Source: Nostoc sp. FACHB-110 (GTDB taxonomy: Bacteria; Cyanobacteriota; Cyanobacteriia; Cyanobacteriales; Nostocaceae). From it: a DNA stretch of 64,000 nt. Made by a program: the position numbers and the translations under genes. Under the pieces are notes generated by a model, which saw nothing but the letters and a program-made list of their open reading frames with translations, was not told where the DNA came from and made no database searches. Where the stretch lies: NCBI RefSeq assembly GCF_014697425.1, contig NZ_JACJRU010000021.1:1-64000 (forward strand), in the 5' to 3' direction. Positions 8,273-15,504 of this stretch are shown here, piece after piece (positions within the stretch are counted from its first letter, which is position 1; every line of letters starts with the position of its first letter).

Positions 8273-8596
8273 CTAAACATTGATAATTAACTCTCGTTTC
8301 TGTTTAAGAATGGCTAAATATTCGCTACGAGTTCCATCTACGCGGTAATGATCGCAAATACGACAAAGTTTAAGAATATCTAATCGACTGAATACTTTCT
8401 GACGTTCAATTCCATTATCGTTTCGCCACCGCCAAAAGGTTGTACGATCAATACGGCGATCGCTCTCCGGCCATCTTCTACGTGATAAAAAATCTACTAA
8501 CTCTTCTTCGTAAAATACGTAGCCTTTAGGTAGCTTGAGGAGTTCTTCTCTTAAATCATTTAGCGGTATGAGTGGATCTAGCTCAGATAGTCTCAT
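8273..8596 (-). CDS. Small conserved-looking hypothetical protein with possible HTH
   Basis: A 107-residue basic protein. Residues 50-65 (RTTFWRWRNDNGIERQ) followed by VFSRLDILKLCRICDHY have the look of a MerR- or excisionase-like DNA-binding helix pair. This is a visual impression only. There is no signal peptide or membrane segment. It begins with ATG at 8594-8596 and is flanked by gene-poor DNA on both sides. The function is not known. Confidence 0.6.
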   Translation of the reverse strand: MRLSELDPLIPLNDLREELLKLPKGYVFYEEELVDFLSRRRWPESDRRIDRTTFWRWRNDNGIERQKVFSRLDILKLCRICDHYRVDGTRSEYLAILKQKRELIINV

Positions 8597-9216
8597 GCCA
8601 GCAAGCCCTTATAATTACGTATACGTCCAATGAGATAGAACGTTTTATTCAACACAGAATCAACCATCTAAATATTTAGATAGCCGAGTTTATGGCTAAG
8701 AATAGATGGATGAGATAGGAGAGTGATTGTATACATCACCCTACCATCTTAAATGTCCACTTTTCTCAACAAACGGTAAAAATTTAGGTGATTTAATCAC
8801 ACACAATAAACTGATCAATATTGAATTGCAACCCATATGCAACAAAATCAAGGCTAAAAAATTGGTAATTTTATTTGGATCAGTTATAGCGTCTTTTTGA
8901 ATTTTGGATGATGAAAGCCTTGTATATTAAGCTTTTCAGCCTTCTATCTCTGGATGTATTTTTTGCATTGGAGTTTATACAAGTATTCATGTAAATCTAA
9001 TTACTCTTATAAGCTCTTTGTTGCTTGATATTATGCTAAAGTTAGCCCTAGCTTTGATGAGTAACTAGATACTTGATGGTTAAAAATATGAATACTTGAA
9101 ATTTTGAAGTTTCCGTAAACTATAGAGAAAATCTACTTTTAGATAGATGTAATCTCTTTGTATCAATATAGTAATCGCCACAATGATGGAAGTAAATCAA
9201 GTAGCGATCGCTAAGA
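8597..9216. other. Gene-free AT-rich spacer
   Basis: About 620 bp between two minus-strand genes with no supported open frame. A short inverted match ACTGATC/GATCAGT occurs near 8812 and 8878. I see no repeat family, tRNA or clear promoter in it, apart from the expected promoter of the 8596 gene at its left side. Confidence 0.4.
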
Positions 9217-10053
9217 TTATCCTACATTCACCCAAAAATCTGCTGTGTTAATTTTTCCATTGCGATTAAACTGCATCCAAAGTTTATATGTTCCAGGTTG
9301 GGGAAAATGGGTCAAAAATTCTATCTGACCATCTGGACTATTTTTGATAGCATGAGCATGAATATAATCAGCGATCGTCAAAGGTGAGGAACTTTTAATA
9401 ATTACTAAATGACCTCTTTCACCTAAATAAGGTTTTAAATCTTTAATTGACTGATTATTTTCTGCATCTTGAATTGCAAATTTTAAAGATACCTCTTGAC
9501 CTGCCCGAATATTTTTATCTGGGAGATTAAAATTAACCTTAACATTAGATATAACTTTGTTTTTTTCAAACTTTTCTAAATTTTTGGGGAGGGGAATTGC
9601 ACCAGGAATTTTCACTTGCATTAATGAAACTGTTTCTTTTTGTCCAGCAGGTTGATAATCACTAAACAGATAATAATTACCGGAACTGGAAAAGTTTGGA
9701 TTAATTTTAAAACTGCCATTACCTTGATAATCTGGATGTATGTGATCAAAAGTTGCTAAATCCTCCCTAACAATAATTAAATGCATTAATTTCTCTTGAA
9801 AAGTGTCAAATTTATCTATGGTTTTTCCAGTAGAATCTTGAATATTAATTACTAAATCAATAGGCTGATTCACAACCAACTTTTTTGGTGTAATTACCAG
9901 AGCTTGAGATTGCTCTGCTGTGTGTTCGTGATGTTCTGTGTGATTTGTATCACTGCTAGAAACTCGTGTTTCGTTTGATGGCGTTACTGAAGAGCAACTA
10001 GAAGCTAGCAATAAGCTAGTTGATACAATTATCTCCGTAATAAAACGCTTCAT
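9217..10053 (-). CDS. His-rich lipoprotein, possibly metal (copper)-related
   Basis: A 278-residue exported lipoprotein with a basic start, a hydrophobic stretch and the lipobox LLASSC (Cys20), followed by a His-rich linker (HTEHHEHTAEQ, residues 38-48). Two beta-sandwich-like halves follow (about 50-150 and 160-278), with conserved-looking FDHIHPDYQG and a second His cluster DYIHAHA. Proteins of this type are often found beside copper or other metal efflux genes. Here the neighbours do not confirm that, although an ethylene receptor, which needs Cu(I), is divergently encoded next door. GAGG lies about 12 bases before the ATG. A role in periplasmic metal binding is an inference. Confidence 0.65.
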   Translation of the reverse strand: MKRFITEIIVSTSLLLASSCSSVTPSNETRVSSSDTNHTEHHEHTAEQSQALVITPKKLVVNQPIDLVINIQDSTGKTIDKFDTFQEKLMHLIIVREDLATFDHIHPDYQGNGSFKINPNFSSSGNYYLFSDYQPAGQKETVSLMQVKIPGAIPLPKNLEKFEKNKVISNVKVNFNLPDKNIRAGQEVSLKFAIQDAENNQSIKDLKPYLGERGHLVIIKSSSPLTIADYIHAHAIKNSPDGQIEFLTHFPQPGTYKLWMQFNRNGKINTADFWVNVG

Positions 10054-10542
10054 ATTGCTTTTAACCTCTGTATAAACTCAGTACTGAAATAAAAAATCCA
10101 CTGTACTGCGCTCAGAGTAATTAAGCAATGGTAAACTACTTAGATAAAAATAGATACTAAATATCATTTTGTTGCTCGTAGCATAACTAAGCAGCCTAAA
10201 TGTTATTAAGGAAAAATTCATTTCATTGATACTCAGCTATGTAAATGTTGCATAGATGATTAGTTTGTATATCAAATCACCAGCCAAATAATTTGACGAT
10301 TATGTTATATTTGTGATGTAAATATACATCAAGATCAGAATATGTACGGTCACTAAAAAGCTCAAGTTTGAGATAACTTAATTACAATCAATATTTATTA
10401 AATTTTTTAATTTAAAAAAGATTAATTTTCCAGTGTGAAAGATATCGATAATCGGTAGGAGTAAATATACGGATGAGAGAAAAAACTTGGGCTGGCATTG
10501 AATGTTTTAGTAAAAAACTTCACCCTATAATAGGTTTTGAGA
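10054..10542. other. Divergent intergenic region before the ethylene receptor
   Basis: About 490 bp of AT-rich DNA between the minus-strand lipoprotein and the plus-strand receptor. It must carry both promoters, but I can name no consensus box with confidence. No repeat family or RNA gene is recognised. Confidence 0.35.
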
Positions 10543-10625
10543 ATGTCATTATTAGATAATTTTTTTTTAATAACCAATTTATTCCCCACGGACATTGTTA
10601 TCTCTGGCAGCCTGAATTAGTCCGG
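10543..10625 (+). other. Out-of-frame N-terminal codons of the ethylene receptor, broken at a 9-T run
   Basis: An ATG at 10543 opens MSLLDNFF and is followed by a run of nine T (10560-10568). After the run, the downstream frame reads NNQFIPHGHCYLWQPELVR directly into the receptor at 10626, matching the usual N-terminus of cyanobacterial ethylene receptors. The two parts differ by one base: ten or seven T would join them. A TAA at 10557-10559 blocks the receptor frame upstream. Confidence 0.7.
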
Positions 10626-12473
10626 TTGCATGTTATATCCGATTTACTAATTGCTATAGCTTATTTTTCTATTCCAGTCATTCTCATTTATTTTGTCCGC
10701 AAGCGAAGAGATGTTCCCTTTGATTGGATATTTTTGATGTTTGGTGCATTTATCATTGCGTGCGGTACAACTCATGTAATGGAAGTGATTACATTATGGC
10801 ATCCTATCTATTGGTTATCAGGGTTACTTAAAGCTATTACTGCTTTTGTTTCAGTAACTACAGCTATTCAGCTTTTTCCTTTATTACCGCAATTACTTGC
10901 TTTACCTAGTCCTGCACAATTAGAAGCGGAAATTGCCGAGCGCAAACGTACAGAAGAGATATTAAGAGAAAACGAACAACGCTGGCAGTTAGCATTAAAT
11001 GGTAATAATGATGGCATCTGGGATTGGAATGTCAAAACTAATGAAGTATTTTTCTCAACTCGTTGGAAAACAATGCTCGGTTATGAAGAGCATGAAGTTG
11101 CTAATCAACTACAAGAAATCTGGCTGAAAATTCATCCTGAGGATATTGATTTTGTGATTAAAACAGTCCAAAATCATTTTGCTAAAATCACGCCGTTTTA
11201 TACAGCAGAATTTCGTGTGCTTTGTAAAGACGGAACATATAAATGGATTTTAGACCGTGGTCAAGCATTGTGGGATGAAGATGGTAAAGTAGTGCGGATG
11301 GTAGGTTCACATACGGATATTACTGAGCGCAAACAAGCAGAAGTTACTATTAGTAAATTACTGACACAGCTAGAAATTAAAGTTGAAGAACGAACAGCAG
11401 AGTTAAAAAGAATTAATACCTCTTTACAAACAGAAATACAAAAGCGTCAAGAGACAGAAACAGCATTACGCGAAAGTGAAGAGCGATTTCGGACTGCTTT
11501 CCATCAAGCCGCCGTTGGAATTGCTCATATTGGCCTAGATGGCAAGTGGTTATTAGTCAATCAAAGATTGTGCGATATTGTTGGTTATACACCACAAGAG
11601 TTGCAGTCACGCACTTTTCAAGAAATTACTCACCCAGATGATTTAGAAGCGGCTCTGAAATACGTTGAGCAAATGCTTATAGGTGAAATTCAAACCTATA
11701 CAATGGAAAAACGCTATTTTTGCAAAGATGGTTCTCTAGTTTGGATTAATCTCACTGTCTCTTTAACCCACACAGATTTCGGTTCTCCAAAGTATTTTAT
11801 TGCTGTTGTAGAAGATATTAGCGATCGCAAGCATTCCCAAAAACAAATTCAAGCATCACTTTTAGAAAAAGAAGTCCTACTTAAGGAAATTTACCATCGA
11901 GTTAAAAATAATTTACAGGTAATTTCTAGCTTGCTTAACTTGCAATCTGAATATATAAAAGATAAGCATGATATGGAAATTTTCCAACAAAGTCAACAGC
12001 GCATTGCTTCAATGGCTTTGATTCATGAAAAAATGTATCAATCCCCTGACTTAGCGCGAATTGATTTTGGTGAGTATATTCAAGACTTAGTTGCGAGTTT
12101 ATTTAGCTCTTACGAAATCCAAGCAGGTAACATTTCGTTAAAGCTAAATCTTGATACTCATGTCCTCTTAGGCTTAGATTTGGCAATTCCCTGTGGCTTA
12201 ATTATTCATGAATTAATTTCTAATTCTTTGAAATATGGTTTTCCACAAGGTGGAGAAGGTGAAATTCATATCGATATCAGAAAAAATCATCAACAACAAT
12301 GTATTATCACTGTCCGCGATAATGGGGTAGGCTTACCAGCTAATTTTAATTTTAAAAATACCCCATCGTTAGGCTTGCAATTAGTTAATGCACTGACTTG
12401 TCAATTAGCAGGAGATATCCAAATAAAAAATAACAATGGTGTAGAATTCCAAATAATATTCCCTTTCATTTAA
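10626..12473 (+). CDS. Ethylene-receptor-type sensor histidine kinase (EBD-PAS-PAS-HisKA_2-HATPase)
   Basis: The first 85 residues are an ETR1-like ethylene-binding domain. Helix 1 reads VISDLLIAIAYFSIPVILIYF, with the Asp and Ile-Pro needed in plant receptors, and helix 2 GAFIIACGTTHVMEV holds the Cu(I)-binding Cys and His. Then come a PAS/PAC unit (about 115-240), a short coiled coil, a second PAS (about 285-405), the HisKA_2 box EIYHRVKNNLQVISSLLNL (His424), and a HATPase domain with RDNGVGLP near the end. The frame can only start at TTG 10626 because of the frameshift just upstream, and the natural start is probably ATG 10543. It lacks the bilin-binding GAF of the Synechocystis ethylene/UV receptor. 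The kinase gene at 12486 follows after 12 bp. Confidence 0.88.
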   Translation: MHVISDLLIAIAYFSIPVILIYFVRKRRDVPFDWIFLMFGAFIIACGTTHVMEVITLWHPIYWLSGLLKAITAFVSVTTAIQLFPLLPQLLALPSPAQLEAEIAERKRTEEILRENEQRWQLALNGNNDGIWDWNVKTNEVFFSTRWKTMLGYEEHEVANQLQEIWLKIHPEDIDFVIKTVQNHFAKITPFYTAEFRVLCKDGTYKWILDRGQALWDEDGKVVRMVGSHTDITERKQAEVTISKLLTQLEIKVEERTAELKRINTSLQTEIQKRQETETALRESEERFRTAFHQAAVGIAHIGLDGKWLLVNQRLCDIVGYTPQELQSRTFQEITHPDDLEAALKYVEQMLIGEIQTYTMEKRYFCKDGSLVWINLTVSLTHTDFGSPKYFIAVVEDISDRKHSQKQIQASLLEKEVLLKEIYHRVKNNLQVISSLLNLQSEYIKDKHDMEIFQQSQQRIASMALIHEKMYQSPDLARIDFGEYIQDLVASLFSSYEIQAGNISLKLNLDTHVLLGLDLAIPCGLIIHELISNSLKYGFPQGGEGEIHIDIRKNHQQQCIITVRDNGVGLPANFNFKNTPSLGLQLVNALTCQLAGDIQIKNNNGVEFQIIFPFI

Positions 12474-12485
12474 AAAAATATATAC

Positions 12486-14009
12486 ATGACAGAAGCGAAT
12501 ATTTTAGTTGTAGAAGACGAGGCGATTGTTGCAAAAGATTTACAAAATAGACTGAAAAAATTTGGTTATGCTGTTCCTGCAATTGCTTCTTCTGGTCAAG
12601 AAGCAATTAATAAGGCTGTGGAGATTAAACCTGATTTAGTACTAATGGATGTGAGACTCAAAGGACAAATGGATGGGATTGAAGCAGCCGAAGAAATCCA
12701 TAAATATTTAGATATTCCTATAATTTATTTAACTGCATATGCTGATGAAAATACCTTAGAAAGGGCTAAAATAACTGACCCTTTTGGTTATTTATTAAAA
12801 CCATTTAAAGAAAGAGAACTGCAAACAAATATTGCCATAGCCTTGACTAAACATAGACTAGAAAAGCAATTAAAAGCTAACGAAAAGTGGCTATCTACCT
12901 TGTTAAATAGTATCAGCGATGGGGTGATTGCCAGTGATATTCATCAATTAGTAACTTTTATGAATCCTGTCGCTGAAAAATTAACAGGATGGCAACAAGA
13001 AGAAGCTTTTGGCAGAAATATTTCTGAAATTTTTATAACTGTGGATGCTATAACTCGCCAACCTATAGAAAATTATCTGCAAAAAGTGATTAAATCAAAT
13101 CATATAAAATCTCTATCAATCACAACTATTTTAATTGCTAAAGATGGTACAGAAACCCCAATTGATGATAGTGCTTCACCAATTAAAAACGATCAAGATG
13201 AAATTATCGGTGCAGTGTTAGTTTTCCGCAATGTTACAGAACGACAACAAGCGATTGAAGCTCGGCAAAAACAAAGAGAACAAGAGCAACTTGTTGCACA
13301 ATTAGAACAAATTAATTCTCTCAAAAATGACTTTTTGAACTTAGTTTCTCATGAACTGCGATCGCCTTTGTGTAATATCAAAGGCATAATTCAAACTCTC
13401 CAGCTTTCGCCAACTTCGCAACAACAGCACTTATTATCGCTCTTAGAAGCCGAGTGCGATCGTGAAATGGAACTGATCAATGATTTACTAGACCTTCAAA
13501 GGCTAGAAAACTCATCCTATGTCTTACTCGCTCCTGATGTATTACTGTTACAACAGTGGCTACCTTGGCTAATTGAGCCATTTCAAATTCGTACTCAAGA
13601 ACATCAGCAAAATTTATATTTAAATCTCGCGGCTAACCAACCTCCATTATTTTCAGATCGTACCAGTTTAGAGCGCATCTTAATCGAATTGCTCAATAAT
13701 GCTTGTAAGTATACTCCTGCTAGCGGTGAAATTATTTTAGATGTTGGTTATATAGCTGTTGAAGTTCCTCAAAAAACTATAATTACAGTGAGTAACTCAG
13801 CCGAAATTCCCGCAACAGAGTTACCTAAAATCTTTGAAAAATTTTATCGTATCACTAACGCTGATATTTGGAACCAAGGTGGTACAGGCTTGGGTTTAGC
13901 AATTGTCCAGCGATTAACTGACCAATTACAAGGTAAAATTCAAGTTGAAAGTACCCAAGGATGGACGAGATTTACTTTAATTTTGAGCGATTTAGAACTC
14001 AACAGCTAG
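12486..14009 (+). CDS. Receiver-PAS-histidine kinase (REC-PAS-HisKA-HATPase)
   Basis: A 507-residue cytoplasmic protein. The receiver domain (1-120) has acidic ED at 10-11, phospho-acceptor Asp55 in LVLMDVRLKG, and the Lys in YLLKPF. A PAS domain follows (about 130-255), then a helical linker, the HisKA box NLVSHELRSPLCNIKG (His near 289), and a HATPase with the N box LLNNACKYT and the GTGLGLAI G box. It lies 12 bp after the ethylene receptor gene and is very likely in the same operon. The obvious idea is that the receptor's kinase phosphorylates Asp55 and so tunes the second kinase. No DNA-binding output is seen in this unit. Confidence 0.88.
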   Translation: MTEANILVVEDEAIVAKDLQNRLKKFGYAVPAIASSGQEAINKAVEIKPDLVLMDVRLKGQMDGIEAAEEIHKYLDIPIIYLTAYADENTLERAKITDPFGYLLKPFKERELQTNIAIALTKHRLEKQLKANEKWLSTLLNSISDGVIASDIHQLVTFMNPVAEKLTGWQQEEAFGRNISEIFITVDAITRQPIENYLQKVIKSNHIKSLSITTILIAKDGTETPIDDSASPIKNDQDEIIGAVLVFRNVTERQQAIEARQKQREQEQLVAQLEQINSLKNDFLNLVSHELRSPLCNIKGIIQTLQLSPTSQQQHLLSLLEAECDREMELINDLLDLQRLENSSYVLLAPDVLLLQQWLPWLIEPFQIRTQEHQQNLYLNLAANQPPLFSDRTSLERILIELLNNACKYTPASGEIILDVGYIAVEVPQKTIITVSNSAEIPATELPKIFEKFYRITNADIWNQGGTGLGLAIVQRLTDQLQGKIQVESTQGWTRFTLILSDLELNS

Positions 14010-14085
14010 TACAAACAAGTACTAATTGACAGCAGAATTTAAGTATTATATTAGTTTCTCTAGCTAGCGAGGGATAACTAAATTT

Positions 14086-14195
14086 ATACATCCATCAAAA
14101 GATAGGTTAAATAAGTATTAAATAAAATTAAAATCATATTTTGTTATGCCTAAAAAAGTGTATTAGCCTTGGGTTTATACCAAGGCTTTATTTTT
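14086..14195 (+). ncRNA. Putative small RNA, tandem unit A
   Basis: A gene-free unit of about 110 nt that starts near TACATCC and ends in a perfect intrinsic terminator (stem AGCCTTGG/CCAAGGCT, U-rich tail). It is the weakest of three similar units in a row, and its hairpin could instead be the terminator of the preceding kinase gene, 155 bp upstream. The start point is a guess. Confidence 0.4.
14165..14195 (+). terminator. Intrinsic terminator A
   Basis: An 8-bp perfect stem AGCCTTGG (14165-14172) / CCAAGGCT (14180-14187) with a 7-base loop, followed by TTATTTTT. Confidence 0.8.
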
Positions 14196-14240
14196 ACTAC
14201 TCATATTCCTCAGGCAGAATATATTATCAATTATCGTGAT

Positions 14241-14353
14241 TTATGCCCACAACCTTAAGGTAGATGAAGTGTAAAAATGGTATGTAATACACTAATAGAC
14301 TAAGTTGTTAAGCCAAGTAAATATATAGCGTTGGTTGTAACCAACGCTTTTTT
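14241..14353 (+). ncRNA. Putative small RNA, tandem unit B
   Basis: A unit of about 110 nt without an open frame, ending in its own terminator (stem AGCGTTGG/CCAACGCT plus six U). It contains CCTTAAGGTAGATGAA near 14253, matched in 14 of 16 positions by unit C. Because the upstream unit already ends in a terminator, a transcript here needs its own promoter. This argues for an independent small RNA. Boundaries are approximate. Confidence 0.5.
14327..14353 (+). terminator. Intrinsic terminator B
   Basis: A perfect 8-bp stem AGCGTTGG (14327-14334) / CCAACGCT (14341-14348) with loop TTGTAA and a run of six T. Confidence 0.82.
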
Positions 14354-14456
14354 ACAATTAATGATGGTTAAGAATTTTAAAATATAAAATATAAATAGAT
14401 TTTTGAGAGATTAAAACGCTATTTTTAGCATAGCGATATCAGCTTTTAAATATTTT

Positions 14457-14563
14457 GTATACATCCTTTAGGAAGATGAACTAACTTAAATACCAAGGTA
14501 GATTAGGCTTGGTGTAGTAAATGCTTGGTATACATAGAGGCTTGGCGAGTCCAAGCCTTTTTT
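14457..14563 (+). ncRNA. Putative small RNA, tandem unit C
   Basis: A unit of about 105 nt that starts near TATACATCC (similar to unit A), carries CCTTTAGGAAGATGAA (similar to unit B) and ends in a third terminator (AGGCTTGG/CCAAGCCT plus six U). The interior repeats GCTTGGT twice and could pair with the terminator arm. No ORF of note lies in it. Confidence 0.5.
14538..14563 (+). terminator. Intrinsic terminator C
   Basis: An 8-bp perfect stem AGGCTTGG (14538-14545) / CCAAGCCT (14551-14558), loop CGAGT, then six T. Confidence 0.82.
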
Positions 14564-14725
14564 CATTTAGAAATGTGAATTAAAATTGAATATCTAAGCT
14601 ATCACATATTAAAGATAGCTTTTTGCAAAAATTTCCTAGAAACTTAATACACTGACAGCATATTTCATATACATAAGATACATTTTTCTAGTTTCTAGCC
14701 TAAGAGGATGTTTTAAAAGTTTTGG

Positions 14726-14825
14726 GCGAATAGAATTCGCTACTACACAAACAAAGTCCACCTACGTGGACTAATGAAAAATCAATGGTTTTCAACCCAC
14801 GCAGGTGGGTTTTGTCTGTGTAGCC
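14726..14825. repeat. Palindromic repeat with nested hairpins
   Basis: Left arm GCTACTACACAAACAAAGTCC pairs imperfectly with GGTGGGTTTTGTCTGTGTAGC at the right. Inside are GTCCACCTACGTGGAC and ACCCACGCAGGTGGGT hairpins. It is non-coding and joins directly onto a GGGCGGGTTCC-family repeat, as the element at 40701-40907 does. Confidence 0.6.
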
Positions 14826-14871
14826 AAGCCATTGCGTTGGGCGGGTTCCTCGACTCCCTCAGTGGCGCGCG
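14825..14871. repeat. Small dispersed palindromic repeat (GGGCGGGTTCCC family), copy 2
   Basis: The core GCGTTGGGCGGGTTCC is preceded by CCATT and followed by CAGTGGCG, as in the copy at 6384. Confidence 0.7.
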
Positions 14872-15014
14872 ATTTCTAATCGCTAAGAAAAGTAATAAAT
14901 TAGACTTTTAAAACAACCTCTAAGCTTCTCTATCTCCCCTTAATGACAATGTTACAGAACAAAAAGAACTCATAACACAATAAGCTTGGGTTAAGACTAA
15001 AAACCAATTATGGT

Positions 15015-15090
15015 GTAGGTTGGGTGGAGGAACGAAACCCAACATCCGAGCATACTTTGTTGGGTTTCGCTATCGCTCCACCCAACCTAC
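15015..15090. repeat. 76-bp palindromic repeat (GTAGGTTGGGTGGAG family), intact copy
   Basis: Arms GTAGGTTGGGTGGAG and CTCCACCCAACCTAC enclose a second pair CGAAACCCAACA / TGTTGGGTTTCG, so the unit folds on itself almost completely. A half copy lies at 30192-30254, a short copy at 19673-19707, and a copy split by an IS at 55503 and 57580-57633. It is non-coding and MITE-like. Confidence 0.8.
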
Positions 15091-15123
15091 TTTTCTGCTT
15101 AACTGAACTGTATTGACTTATAA

Positions 15124-15237
15124 CAAGCCGCTCGTGCTGTGTTGAAATACCTGGAAGACTTGAACAGAAAGTATTTAACTGCGGTAGAAAAAAAGCCATT
15201 GAGTGTGATAGAACAAAAAACTGGGATTAAAGATTGA
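15124..15237 (+). pseudogene. Possible 3' gene relic upstream of the CRISPR leader
   Basis: A 37-codon open stretch that follows a TAA and ends with TGA at 15235-15237. It reads QAARAVLKYLEDLNRKYLTA and then a Lys/Glu-rich end, and looks like the C-terminus of a helical protein. It has no start codon of its own and begins shortly after a palindromic repeat, as if the rest of the gene had been lost. I cannot identify it. A former cas or array-associated gene is only a thought suggested by its place. Confidence 0.25.
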
Positions 15238-15239
15238 CG

Positions 15240-15504
15240 TAACCCACGAAAAAACTCGACAATAATAAATACTGATCTTATAATTGTGCAATCAGCTTGA
15301 TGATTGTCAAATCGAAGCGGGGTCAAAAACCCTGGGGGATTTGCCAAAATCGCCAGAACCTTGACAATGTAATAAATACAGCGTTTTCATTATTGGGAAA
15401 GTTGAGAAAATCTCTCAATTAGAGTGGCTGAAATCGACCTATTTTTGAGATTCGTCAAATCGCTTCCCAGGAAGCTTGCTCTAGTTAAGTTTCAGCACCG
15501 AGCA
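15240..15504 (+). promoter_or_regulatory. Probable CRISPR leader
   Basis: AT-rich, gene-free DNA immediately before the first perfect repeat. It includes GGGGTCAAAAACCCTGGGGG and CGCCAGAACCTTGACAA, a pattern I associate with leaders of cyanobacterial arrays. The leader is placed on this side because repeats here are perfect while those at the far end are mutated, and because the repeat read in this direction ends in GAAAC. The array promoter should lie in the last 150 bp. Confidence 0.65.

Noticed and set aside
14086..14563. Identity with the NsiR1 tandem RNA array
   Set aside because: Only three units, of clearly different sequence, and no hetF beside them. I claim only an unnamed small-RNA locus.
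15124..15237. A cas gene remnant
   Set aside because: 37 codons with no cas motif that I recognise. Kept only as an unidentified relic at low confidence.
15008..15347. Two minus-strand frames before the CRISPR leader
   Set aside because: They are made of the GTAGGTTGGG palindrome and leader sequence and carry no recognisable domain.
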